Source: Kitasatospora aureofaciens (GTDB lineage Bacteria; Actinomycetota; Actinomycetes; Streptomycetales; Streptomycetaceae). From it: 27,261 nucleotides of DNA. The DNA lies in NCBI GenBank assembly GCA_000720845.1, contig JODU01000042.1, forward strand, positions 1 through 27,261, in the 5' to 3' direction. This document shows, piece after piece, positions 8,610 to 16,431 of this stretch. Under the pieces are notes generated by a model. That model searched no databases and was not told the origin of the DNA. It saw nothing but the letters and a program-made list of their open reading frames with translations. Position numbers and translations under genes: made by a program. How positions within the stretch are numbered: the first letter of the stretch is position 1; the number at the start of each line of letters is the position of its first letter.

Positions 8610-9431
8610 ATGCCTGAAACCAACGATATCGACCCTCGGATTCAAGAATTCCTTGAGAGTTTTGCAGAGCAGACACGACAGCTGGTTGAGGATGGCGAAC
8701 TGGAGCAGGGAGATGCGGCAGACCTGTTGAACAGGTATCAAACGGTTGCCCGCGAACGACACGCTGAAATCGTGGCCTTGATTCCACAGGTAGGTATAGA
8801 CGACGCCGTCTTCGAGGCTGTTCAGCGCTATGGTGCAGCCAATGTGGATCCTCGCCTCGGGACGCTCGTCACCCAGTTCCCGGAGATGCGCGATGACATC
8901 ATATCAAGCCAAAAGGACATAATTTCGCACATGGATCGCGGATTGCCTGCGCAAGACGCCCTCTACGAGACGGAAATGGCGCGAGCCGGTCTGAATGACG
9001 ACCCCGGATTCCGGCAGAATGTTGAAGCCGCGTTCTCCGCAGGCCACTATGAGACCAGGATCGAGGCCGCCATTGCCCTTGATCATGCGCGTGATGCAGC
9101 ATGGGTGCGATCACTGGGAAACGAGACCCGGGCCGCCCACGACAATACGGCCCCGAGGTACGTACAGGACCGCCAGCAAGACCCACACTCCGATACACCG
9201 TGGCAAGCTCCCAACCTGCCACCCGCCTATCCCGCAGCGGAACAACCCCCCGCAGACCAGCCCAACGCTAACGTGGCCCGTCACGCTTCGGGCCCAGGAC
9301 AGCACAACCAACAGTCCAGGCGCCCATCGGAACAACAGCGTCCCGAGAACGCAACTGGGACTGGTACACCTCCACCTCGCCACAACGACCGACACAGCGG
9401 ACAAGGCGGCCTTCGAAGGTCGAATCGGTGA
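8610..9431 (+). CDS. Hypothetical protein with helical N-terminus and disordered Pro/Gln-rich C-terminus
   Basis: 273 aa; the ATG follows AGGAG at a spacing of about 5-6 nt, an excellent site, so the gene is probably real. I do not recognise the family. Residues 1 to about 175 are charged and helix-prone (ESFAEQTRQLVEDGELEQGDAADLLNRYQTVARERHAEIV), with no membrane segment or signal peptide. From about residue 180 the protein is rich in Pro, Gln, Asn, Arg and His (PPAYPAAEQPPADQPNAN; NRHSGQGG-like end), which suggests disorder, as in many plasmid- or integrated-element-borne actinobacterial proteins. Base composition is visibly lower in GC and codons are less biased than in its neighbours. Together with the transposase relic next to it this suggests horizontal acquisition. 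It is the only rightward gene between two leftward operons. Confidence 0.7.
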   Translation: MPETNDIDPRIQEFLESFAEQTRQLVEDGELEQGDAADLLNRYQTVARERHAEIVALIPQVGIDDAVFEAVQRYGAANVDPRLGTLVTQFPEMRDDIISSQKDIISHMDRGLPAQDALYETEMARAGLNDDPGFRQNVEAAFSAGHYETRIEAAIALDHARDAAWVRSLGNETRAAHDNTAPRYVQDRQQDPHSDTPWQAPNLPPAYPAAEQPPADQPNANVARHASGPGQHNQQSRRPSEQQRPENATGTGTPPPRHNDRHSGQGGLRRSNR

Positions 9432-9578
9432 CCATCCGGCTGCCAGCCGCCAGGCATGCAACGCGCCGCGCTCGAACGCCCCTAACCCTTGGCACGCCAT
9501 TCAGCGCCGAGCCCCTCAACAACGGTCTGCATACATCGCGGCGGAGGTTCGAAAGCAGCGTCTCAACCGGGACCGGCG

Positions 9579-9598
9579 CGGGCCGATCAGCCGGCCCG
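9579..9598. terminator. Possible hairpin at the convergent gene ends
   Basis: CGGGCCG (9579-9585) and CGGCCCG (9592-9598) form a 7-bp stem with a 6-nt loop, overlapping the stop of the TetR gene. It sits between two convergent genes, where a terminator is expected, but such GC-rich stems arise by chance in this DNA. Confidence 0.3.
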
Positions 9599-10204
9599 GG
9601 ACCACCCGCGCAACGCGCCGCCGTACGCCTCGGTCAGTCGGGTGATGACCTCACGGCGGGACAGACTCGTCTCCCGCAGCAAGTCGTGTATCTCCCGCGG
9701 GTCGAAGATCATATTGTTCAGGAACAGGGCGTACTCGAACATCTCGTCCGGAAGTCCAATGTCCTGGAGCAGTCCCCGTACGGGCCTGCTCCAGGCCTCC
9801 CGCTGCGCGACGATGATCTCGTTCCCGTCGTGGAGCCGTTCCAGGTAACCCCGTCGGGACCGAAGCTGCACCAACGCGGCGCCGTGTTCGGCGAGGAGGT
9901 CCACCCACTTGTCCACGACGGCGTCGAACAGCGGCCGCCCTTGCGCGGCCGAGGTGACGCTGAAGTCGCGGAGTTCCTCGACAACGCTGAGCACGTAAGC
10001 CGCCAGCACGTCGTCCATCGAGGAGTAGTAGCGGTAGGCGGTGGCCGGGCCGATCTCCGCGCGGGCCGCGACGGCCTGCATGGTGAGCTGGTCGGGCGCC
10101 TCCCGGGCAAGCTCACCGACGGCCTGGAGCAGACGCCTGCGGTTGCGGAGGGAGTCGCTGCGCAGCCTGCGCCCCCCGCGTGGGGCTGTCTGCCGGTCGG
10201 TCAC
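9587..10204 (-). CDS. TetR/AcrR-family transcriptional regulator
   Basis: 205 aa from a GTG at 10,204 preceded by GGAGGAGG at 4-5 nt; the open frame runs further upstream but has no comparable site. Residues about 15-60 (RNRRRLLQAVGELAREAPDQLTMQAVAARAEIGPATAYRYYSSMDDVLAAYV) are a typical TetR helix-turn-helix with the recognition helix ending in TAYRYYSS. The remainder is an all-helical ligand-binding and dimerisation domain. It is the third gene of the aldolase-aminotransferase unit, 104 bp behind the aminotransferase, so it would control its own transcription. The two near-identical palindromes at 8018 and 12,121, one before each flanking operon, are the natural operator candidates. The ligand is presumably a pathway substrate or intermediate (inference). 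Confidence 0.9.
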   Translation of the reverse strand: MTDRQTAPRGGRRLRSDSLRNRRRLLQAVGELAREAPDQLTMQAVAARAEIGPATAYRYYSSMDDVLAAYVLSVVEELRDFSVTSAAQGRPLFDAVVDKWVDLLAEHGAALVQLRSRRGYLERLHDGNEIIVAQREAWSRPVRGLLQDIGLPDEMFEYALFLNNMIFDPREIHDLLRETSLSRREVITRLTEAYGGALRGWSRAG

Positions 10205-10307
10205 GGGCCTCCTCCGCCTCGTCGCTGTGCGGGGCACAGGATACCGCCTCCGAGCGCGGGGGCGTCCGACTGTTTGGGCGGGCGCGGTACGCCCTCCACC
10301 TGCCTGC

Positions 10308-11444
10308 TCAGGATTGCATGCCGCCGAAGTAGCGGACGATGCGTTCCAGCCCGATCCACAGATCGTCCTCGGAGGCCGCGAACGAGATCCGGACGTGCCC
10401 CTCACCCGACGGCCCGTACTCGGCGCCGGCCCGGACCATCACCTCCCGCTCGGCCAGCTCGCGGACGACCGCCTCGGAACTCAGGCCGGTGTCGTAGCGG
10501 AGGAACCCGTAGAACGCGCCCTCCGGCGGGATCAGGTGCAGTCCCGGAACGCCGGACAAGTGCGCGACCACCAGTTCGCGACGCTGCCGGTACGTGTCCA
10601 CCATGGCGTCGACTGTGGCGTCCGGCAGTTCGAGGGCGGCAAGGGCCGCGTGCTGGACCGCGGTGTTCAACGAACCGTTGTGAGTCCGGTGCACCTGAGC
10701 GGCGGCGTCCACCACCTCACGCGGCCCGGTCAGGTAGCCCACGCGCCAGCCGGTCATCGCGTACGTCTTGGAGAACGTCTGCACGTACACCGTCCGGTCC
10801 CGCAGGGACTCGATCTCCAGCGCGGAGGTCAGTTCATGGCCGGGGTAGACAAGCCGGTGGTACGCCTCGTCGCTGACGACGAGGACGTCGGAGCCGTCGA
10901 GCAGCTTACCGAGAGCCTCGAGCTCCTGCTTGCTGTGCACGATGCCGGTCGGGTTGCAGGGATTCGAGAAGATCATCATCGCGGCGCCGGGGAGTGCCTC
11001 GGCCAGCGCGTCGAGGTCCCAGTGCAGGTCCGGGGCGAGCGGGACGAAGTCCACGATGCCACCGGCGAGGACGACCAGGTCTGCGTAGAGCGAGTAGGCG
11101 GGCTCCGGGACGACCACCCGGTCGCCGGGGCCGATCGTCGCGAACACGACGGCCGCCAGGGCGGCGGTGGCGCCGTGCGTCACGACGACGTCGTCCGCGG
11201 TCCAGTTCCGGCCGGGGTGTGCCGGCAGCCTGGACGCAAGCGCGGAGCGCAGTTCCCGGAGCCCTCTCTGGTCGGCGTAGTGGCTGTGTCCCGCACGCAG
11301 AGCGGCCACGGCCGCCTCGGTCACCGATGGCGGTGTCGGGAAGTCCGGCTCCCCCATGGCCAGGGATACGGCGCCCGCCGGGGCCGGGGCGAGGGCCGGG
11401 CGCCGCGAAGCTCGGCGGAGTTCCTTCACCCGGGAGGCGGTCAT
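10308..11444 (-). CDS. Pyridoxal-phosphate aminotransferase, class I/II
   Basis: 378 aa. The start ATG overlaps the RraA-type gene stop as ATGA. Fold-type I features are complete: SLAMGEPDFPTPPSV near residue 27, the PLP phosphate/ring segment THGATAALAAV, the NPCNPTG motif at 161-167, the DEAYHRLVY segment at about 192 with the Asp that contacts the pyridine nitrogen, and SKTYAMTGWRVGYL with the Schiff-base lysine Lys226. It closely resembles aspartate/aromatic aminotransferases and related bacterial enzymes that move an amino group between an amino acid and a 2-oxo acid. With an oxo-acid aldolase directly upstream, a role in turning an amino acid-like intermediate into a 2-oxo acid that the aldolase then splits is a reasonable inference. 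No sequence feature fixes the substrate. Confidence 0.92.
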   Translation of the reverse strand: MTASRVKELRRASRRPALAPAPAGAVSLAMGEPDFPTPPSVTEAAVAALRAGHSHYADQRGLRELRSALASRLPAHPGRNWTADDVVVTHGATAALAAVVFATIGPGDRVVVPEPAYSLYADLVVLAGGIVDFVPLAPDLHWDLDALAEALPGAAMMIFSNPCNPTGIVHSKQELEALGKLLDGSDVLVVSDEAYHRLVYPGHELTSALEIESLRDRTVYVQTFSKTYAMTGWRVGYLTGPREVVDAAAQVHRTHNGSLNTAVQHAALAALELPDATVDAMVDTYRQRRELVVAHLSGVPGLHLIPPEGAFYGFLRYDTGLSSEAVVRELAEREVMVRAGAEYGPSGEGHVRISFAASEDDLWIGLERIVRYFGGMQS

Positions 11445-12100
11445 CGGGCCACCGCCACATGGCCAGGACGCGCGGCGAGGATGCGCTCGCGGAGCGCTTC
11501 TTCCCTCTCGCCGATCCCGTCGACCGCGTCCACGACTTCCCTCACCCGTGATCGTGGTACGACGGCGACGCCGTCGGCGTCCCCGACGAGCACGTCGCCC
11601 GCCGCCACGACGACGCCGCCGACGGCCACCGGGTCTCCGATGGCGCCCGGCCCGTCCTTGAAGGGGCCGGCGGGGGTGACCGCCCGCGCGAAGACGGCCA
11701 GTCCCATGGCGGACAGCGCTCGGGCGTCGCGGATCGCGCCGTCGACCACCGCGCCGGTGACGCCGGCGTTCACCATGATCTCGCCGATGAGGTCTCCGAT
11801 CAGCGCTCGGGTCGTGTCCCCGTGTCCGTTGACGACCAGGACGTCGCCCGGCCGTGCTTCGTCGAGCGCCCGGTGGATGGCGAGGTTGTCGCCCGACCGC
11901 ACGTTCACCGTGAGGGCTGTGCCCAGGAGCACGGCGCGTTCGGTGAGCAGCCGGATGCCGCCGTCCATGACGGTCATCCGCTGCAGCGCGTCGCCGACAT
12001 GGGCGGCCGGCACGTCTTCCAGACGGCGGATCTCCGCCGCCGCGACGCGGTCCCAGCTCGAAGCGATGGCCACGCCGTCCGTCGCCGCAGCAATGAACAC
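11441..12100 (-). CDS. RraA-family protein (HMG/CHA-type class II aldolase)
   Basis: 219 aa from GTG at 12,100, with GGAG 7 nt upstream. The family signature GAVVDGAIRDARAL at residues 116-129 includes Asp120, Arg124 and Asp125, which in the divalent-metal pyruvate aldolases (4-hydroxy-4-methyl-2-oxoglutarate and 4-carboxy-4-hydroxy-2-oxoadipate aldolases) bind metal and substrate. PGDVLVVNGHGD and PGDVLVGDADGVAVVP-like segments (AAGDVLVGDADGVAVVP) are also typical. The same fold includes RraA, a regulator of RNase E, but the catabolic neighbours and presence of the metal-site residues favour an aldolase or oxaloacetate decarboxylase. It is the first gene of the three-gene unit with the aminotransferase and TetR, directly behind the operator at 12,121. 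Confidence 0.85.
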   Translation of the reverse strand: MFIAAATDGVAIASSWDRVAAAEIRRLEDVPAAHVGDALQRMTVMDGGIRLLTERAVLLGTALTVNVRSGDNLAIHRALDEARPGDVLVVNGHGDTTRALIGDLIGEIMVNAGVTGAVVDGAIRDARALSAMGLAVFARAVTPAGPFKDGPGAIGDPVAVGGVVVAAGDVLVGDADGVAVVPRSRVREVVDAVDGIGEREEALRERILAARPGHVAVAR

Positions 12101-12120
12101 GATGACACTCCATTCTTAAT

Positions 12121-12170
12121 TGAGACAGTCATCTCAGATAAACCATAACCGTTCATCCGCCCGGCCACAA
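12121..12170 (-). promoter_or_regulatory. Promoter and TetR-type operator for the aldolase unit
   Basis: The palindrome TGAGACAGTCATCTCA (12,121-12,136) has perfect 5-bp arms around 6 bp. Its reverse complement matches the site at 8018 at 14 of 16 positions, and at 24 of 29 over the wider region. On the minus strand TTGTGG (12,170-12,165) and TATGGT (12,147-12,142) are 17 bp apart and could be -35 and -10; the operator would then cover the transcription start. The box assignment is tentative, the repeat itself is certain. Confidence 0.65.
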
Positions 12171-12254
12171 TGGCTCCGAACCGTCGAGTCGGCGATCTCT
12201 GCCCCTCACCCAGGCGGTGGCCGACGTGATGCCGGCCACCGCCGTGTACGGGCG

Positions 12255-14771
12255 CTACGACCTGCGCCGCAGCGCCGCCTGCGCCGGCACCGTCACCGCG
12301 AGCAGAGCCAGACCTATGCCGGCGGTCGCGAAGGAGCCGTACAGCAGCGGGGGCGCATAGGGCACCTCGCCGGTAACACCGCGCATCATCGGGATCAGCG
12401 TGGCCGCGGCGATCGCGGATCCGATGATCACGCCCGCCGCGGAGACCAGGAGGCTCTCCCAGCCCAGCATCGTCAGGACCTGGCGCCGGGTGGAACCGAC
12501 CAGACGCAGGGCGCCCAGTTCGCGGCGACGGTCCAGGACCGTCATCACCAGTGTGTTGACGGCGGCGATGGCGGCGAAGCCGCCGAGGACCGCGGCCATG
12601 GTGTTGTTCATCCAGGCGCCCAGCCTCGCGTCCAGGTTCTTCTCGGTCGCGTAGCCGGAGGCGTCGGTGACCTTGCCCAGTGCGGTGAGTGACTTCTCGG
12701 ATCCGCCGCGTACCAGCAGCGTGCTGTCAAAGCCCGAGGTGACGTGGCTGGCGAGCGATGCCCGGTCCATGGTCACCGTGGCCAGACCGAGGCCCCGGCC
12801 GTAGACCGCGACGACCTGCGGGGCGGCCTTCGTGCCATCCGGAAGATAGAGCGGCAGCCGGTCACCGACGCCGACGTCCGCCGACTTCGCCAGGGTCTTG
12901 TCGATGGCGACGCGGCCCTCGCCGAGCCCGTCGAGGCGGCCTTCGCGTACGTCCAGGTCCTGCACCTTCGCGAGTTGGGCACCCGAGCCGCTGACGCCCT
13001 GGGTCACCGCGCCCTGGAGCGACTTGAACTCGCCGGAGCCGACCGGCACCAGCACCTGGGTGTTCAGCAGGCTGACGGCCGCCTCCACACCCGGCGCTCG
13101 GGCGGCCCGCGCCGCCGCGTCCACGGGGAGTCCGGCCGAGTCGGTGACGACGTGGTCCGCGGTGATACCCGCGCGCAGCTGCTTGTCGGCGGCCCGGTTC
13201 TCGCTCGTGTGCATGAAGACGAGGGTCGAGGCGAAGGCCATGGCGAGCACGATCGGGGTGATCGCGGAGGCGAGGCGGCGGGCGTTGGTACGGGAGTTGG
13301 CGGCCGCGAGCTGGGCGGCCGGGCCCGCGCCTCGCAGCGGTAGACCGAAGAGGCCCGCGCACAGTCGCGCCACCAGCGGGCCGAGCAGCGCGACGGCGAG
13401 CATGAAGAGCATGACGACGCCGAGAGCGGCCCCGGCCGCGTCGTCCCCCGAGGAGCTGGCGGAGACGCCGGTGAGGACTCCACCGCCGACGAGGGCGCCG
13501 ATACCCAGCATCGTACGGATCAGGCCGGGCCGCAGCCGCTCCACCGAGGCCTCGGCGAGCGCCTGCCCCGGCTTGATCCTGGCGGGCCGCCGACCGGCCA
13601 CCCATCCGGCACCGAGCGCGGTGAGTAGTCCGATGCCGACGGCGGCGAGGAGAGGCAGCACTGACACGTGCAGGTCCACGGCCTGCGGGATGGCGCTGCG
13701 GTCCTGCAACTGCCCGAACCACCAGTGCGCGAGCCCGATACCGGGCAGGCAGCCGAGGATTCCGGCGAGCGGTGCTATGAGCAGCGCCTCGGCGGCGACC
13801 GCGCGGCGGACCTGCTGCGGGGTCGCGCCGACGGCACGCAGCAGCGCGAACTCACGGACCCGCTGTGACACGGACAGGGCCACGGTCCCAGCCGCCGTGA
13901 AGACCGCGACGATGGCCGCGATGCCGCCGAAGGAACCGCCGATGCCGAACAGTGTGTCCTTGGCGTAGCCCAGGCCGGGATCCTCGACGGCGCCACGGTC
14001 GTCGCCGATGTGTACCAGGGCGCCGGAACCGGCGAGAGCCTTCTTCACCGTGTCGGCGAGTTCGTCGGCATCGGTGCCGTCCTGCGCCAGCACAGCGATG
14101 GCGTCGGCCTTGCCGGGGTGTCCGGCCAGCACGGGCGCCTGGGAGTCGGCGAACCAGGCCAGGGGTCCGGCGCTGCGGGCGGTGTCCGCGGTTCCGGCCT
14201 GAGCGAGGCCGGCGACGCGGAAGTCCTGCTGACCCACGGCGGTCTGGAGTACGACAGTGCCGCCCACCGCGACCTTCGCGGCGCGGGCCGCACCCGCGTC
14301 GAGCACGACCTCGCCTCCGCGGGGCGCGGAGCCCGCGGTCAGCGCCGTACCCGTGAATGTGTGGGACCCCCACCCGTGCGCGGTGAGCGGATCACCAGGA
14401 GGGCTCAGTTCCCCTTCATGCGCCACGCGCACCGGGAAGGTGAAGTCCGGGACGGCGGTGGCCGCACCCGGCGCCTTCGCTGCCTTGGCCCACAGCCTTG
14501 CGTCGAGCCGGGCGATGTCCGGCAGCGGCGTGGCCTCCCTCTCCTGGTCCTCGCCGCTGCCCGTGACGACGTACTCGTACTGGTCCTCCGCCACGAGTAC
14601 CGGAGCGTTCGCGTACCGCTCCGTCGGCACCGAGGCGCGCAGACTGGTCTCCAGCAGGATTCCGCAGGCCGCGACGATCAGCGCCGACATCATCAGCGCG
14701 AGGAAGGTCCCCGCGAAGGATGCGGGCTTGAAGCGCACGGCCTCACGGGCGAGTCCATTGGGGCGTCTCAT
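12255..14771 (-). CDS. FtsX-type ABC transporter permease
   Basis: 838 aa. An N-terminal membrane anchor (FAGTFLALMMSALIVAACGILL, about residues 20-42) is followed by a large extracytoplasmic region and two FtsX/MacB-like membrane blocks. The first contains FGGIAAIVAVFTAAGTVALSVSQRVREFALLRAVGATPQQV, the second MNNTMAAVLGGFAAIAAVNTLVMTVLDRRRELGALRLVGSTRRQV. The REFALLRAVGAT and RELGALRLVGST segments are the coupling-helix signatures of this class, which act as mechanotransmission devices or as lipid, peptide and antibiotic exporters rather than classical pores. About 840 aa with two FtsX domains is normal for actinobacterial members. Its start overlaps the ATPase stop as ATGA. Next to a two-component system, such transporters usually serve envelope stress or peptide-antibiotic resistance. 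Confidence 0.9.
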   Translation of the reverse strand: MRRPNGLAREAVRFKPASFAGTFLALMMSALIVAACGILLETSLRASVPTERYANAPVLVAEDQYEYVVTGSGEDQEREATPLPDIARLDARLWAKAAKAPGAATAVPDFTFPVRVAHEGELSPPGDPLTAHGWGSHTFTGTALTAGSAPRGGEVVLDAGAARAAKVAVGGTVVLQTAVGQQDFRVAGLAQAGTADTARSAGPLAWFADSQAPVLAGHPGKADAIAVLAQDGTDADELADTVKKALAGSGALVHIGDDRGAVEDPGLGYAKDTLFGIGGSFGGIAAIVAVFTAAGTVALSVSQRVREFALLRAVGATPQQVRRAVAAEALLIAPLAGILGCLPGIGLAHWWFGQLQDRSAIPQAVDLHVSVLPLLAAVGIGLLTALGAGWVAGRRPARIKPGQALAEASVERLRPGLIRTMLGIGALVGGGVLTGVSASSSGDDAAGAALGVVMLFMLAVALLGPLVARLCAGLFGLPLRGAGPAAQLAAANSRTNARRLASAITPIVLAMAFASTLVFMHTSENRAADKQLRAGITADHVVTDSAGLPVDAAARAARAPGVEAAVSLLNTQVLVPVGSGEFKSLQGAVTQGVSGSGAQLAKVQDLDVREGRLDGLGEGRVAIDKTLAKSADVGVGDRLPLYLPDGTKAAPQVVAVYGRGLGLATVTMDRASLASHVTSGFDSTLLVRGGSEKSLTALGKVTDASGYATEKNLDARLGAWMNNTMAAVLGGFAAIAAVNTLVMTVLDRRRELGALRLVGSTRRQVLTMLGWESLLVSAAGVIIGSAIAAATLIPMMRGVTGEVPYAPPLLYGSFATAGIGLALLAVTVPAQAALRRRS

Positions 14772-15604
14772 GCCGCAGCACCTGCCGTCGCCCGGGTACG
14801 GCCGGTGAGCGCGGTCATCCGGGCCGCGATCTCCTCCGCCGAACCCCGTTCCAGGTGGTCGGCGAAGGCCCCGTCGGCGAGGAAGAGCACGCGGTCGGCC
14901 CAGGCGGCCGCGGTCGGGTCGTGGGTGACCATGACGACGGTGGCGCCGAGGGTGTCCACCGCGTGCCTCAGCAGTCCGAGGACCTCGGCGGCGGTGCCGG
15001 TGTCGAGGGCGCCGGTGGGCTCGTCGGCGAAGATCACGTCGGGCGTGGTGACCAGGGCGCGGGCGACGGCCACGCGCTGCTGCTGGCCGCCGGACAGCTC
15101 GCCGGGCCGGCGCCGCGCCTTGTCGGCGAGCCCGACCTGCGCGAGCACCGCCGCCGCCCGGCCGCGGTCCTGGCGCTGCCCGGCCAGGCGCAGGGGCAGC
15201 AGGACGTTCTGTTCCACGGTCAGCGACGGCAGCAGGTTGAACGCCTGGAAGACGAAGCCGAGGCGGCTGCGGCGCAGCTCGGTCAGCTCGTTCTCGTTCA
15301 TGCCGGTGATCTCCGTGCCGCCGAGGCGGACCGATCCCGCCGACGGCCGGTCGAGCCCGGCGGCGCACTGCAGGAACGTCGACTTGCCGGACCCGGACGG
15401 GCCCATGACGGCGGTGAAGGTGCCGCGCGGGAGGCCGAGGTCGATGCCCGCGAGCGCGTGCACGGTGCCCGCGCCGCGGCCGTACTGCCGCCGGACCCCG
15501 CGCAGTTCGACGGCGAGACCGGGCGTGGCGGCCGGGGCCTCGGGTCGGTGGTCCACTCCCGCCCGGTCGTCCGTCTGCCGCCGCTTGCCCTTGCGTAGCC
15601 TCAT
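14768..15604 (-). CDS. ABC transporter ATP-binding protein (LolD/MacB class)
   Basis: 278 aa from ATG at 15,604 with GGGAG upstream. Walker A is GPSGSGKS (68-75), the signature LSGGQQQRVAVARAL follows, Walker B is VIFADEPTGALD and the switch His is in VMVTHDP. The GALD/T and ELRRSRLGFVFQAFNLLPSLT segment, with its Q-loop, is typical of the LolD/MacB ATPases that pair with FtsX-like permeases. The N-terminus carries about 30 extra basic and flexible residues (RLRKGKRRQTDDRAG). It is the first gene of the two-gene exporter operon, 75 bp downstream of composite element B and 153 bp downstream of the response regulator gene, so it has its own promoter. Confidence 0.95.
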   Translation of the reverse strand: MRLRKGKRRQTDDRAGVDHRPEAPAATPGLAVELRGVRRQYGRGAGTVHALAGIDLGLPRGTFTAVMGPSGSGKSTFLQCAAGLDRPSAGSVRLGGTEITGMNENELTELRRSRLGFVFQAFNLLPSLTVEQNVLLPLRLAGQRQDRGRAAAVLAQVGLADKARRRPGELSGGQQQRVAVARALVTTPDVIFADEPTGALDTGTAAEVLGLLRHAVDTLGATVVMVTHDPTAAAWADRVLFLADGAFADHLERGSAEEIAARMTALTGRTRATAGAAA

Positions 15605-15678
15605 GGTGCCGTCTCCCTCATCCGTGCATCAGGTGTGTCCCTGTGACGGAGGGAAGAGTGCGGGGACGGCTCGGCGCC

Positions 15679-15726
15679 GGGCGTCATACCGGGGAGCCAT
15701 TGTGGGACCGCTACCGCGGTAGGGGG
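15679..15726 (-). promoter_or_regulatory. Composite promoter element, copy B, upstream of the ABC operon
   Basis: Block 1, GGGCGTCATACCGGGGAGCC (15,679-15,698), and block 2, GCTACCGCGGTAGGGGG (15,710-15,726). Block 2 contains the perfect palindrome CTACCGCGGTAG. Read on the minus strand, the palindrome would lie near -35 and GGTATGAC would supply a -10-like TATGAC, 75 bp before the ATPase start. This fits a site for an activator, most simply the adjacent NarL-type regulator. Confidence 0.65.
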
Positions 15727-15756
15727 TCGGGCATCCCACCGCGAGGAGGGGCGGGA

Positions 15757-16431
15757 CTACTCTCCCGGAGCCACCAGCCCCGACTCGTACGCGAAGACCA
15801 CCGCCTGGGCGCGGTCGCGCAGGTCGAGCTTGGTCAGGACGCGGCTGACGTGCGTCTTGACCGTCTGCTCGGCCAGCACCAGGGTCCGGGCGATCTCCGT
15901 GTTCGACTGCCCGCGGGCGACCAGGGTGAGGACCTCGGTCTCGCGTTCCGTCAGGCCCTTGAGCCGCAGCGCGGGCTTGCCCCGTGCCGCCGGGCGCTGC
16001 TGGGCGAAGTCCGCGATGAGGCGGCGCGTGACGGAGGGGGCGAGCAGCGCGTCGCCCGAGGCCACCACGCGGACCGCCGCGATGAGGTCGGCGGGCGGCG
16101 CGTCCTTCAGCAGGAAGCCGCTGGCGCCCGCCCGCAGCGCCTCGTACACGTAGTCGTCGACGTCGAACGTGGTGAGCATCAGCACCCGCGGCCGGTGGGT
16201 CACGCCCGGCGGGGGCGACAGCAGACGGCGCGCGGCCTCCAGCCCGTCCATCTCGGGCATCCGCACGTCCATCAGCACGACGTCGGGATGCGTACGGCGG
16301 CTCAGCTCGACGCCCTGCGCGCCGTCGGGGGCCTCGCCCACCACGTCGATGTCGCTCTGGGCGGCCAGCAGCGCGGCGAAGCCCGCCCGCACCATGGCCT
16401 GGTCGTCGACGATGATGACGCGCGTCGTCAC
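15757..16431 (-). CDS. NarL/FixJ-family response regulator
   Basis: 224 aa from GTG at 16,431; the stop of the kinase overlaps as GTGA. The receiver domain (1-120) has the acidic pair Asp9-Asp10, the phospho-acceptor Asp55 in VVLMDVRMPEMDG, the Thr in LTTFD and the conserved Lys in FLLKDAPP. The output domain (about 155-220) is a LuxR-type helix-turn-helix, GLTERETEVLTLVARGQSNTEIARTLVLAEQTVKTHVSRVLTKL. Such regulators bind short dyads as dimers. The closest suitable dyad is CTACCGCGGTAG in element B, just behind this gene and before the ABC operon, with a counterpart before the lipid-enzyme operon at 21,213. Confidence 0.95.
   Translation of the reverse strand: MTTRVIIVDDQAMVRAGFAALLAAQSDIDVVGEAPDGAQGVELSRRTHPDVVLMDVRMPEMDGLEAARRLLSPPPGVTHRPRVLMLTTFDVDDYVYEALRAGASGFLLKDAPPADLIAAVRVVASGDALLAPSVTRRLIADFAQQRPAARGKPALRLKGLTERETEVLTLVARGQSNTEIARTLVLAEQTVKTHVSRVLTKLDLRDRAQAVVFAYESGLVAPGE

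Noticed and set aside
10041..12119. 692-aa open frame on the plus strand
   Set aside because: Runs antisense to TetR, aminotransferase and aldolase genes and has no recognisable domain.
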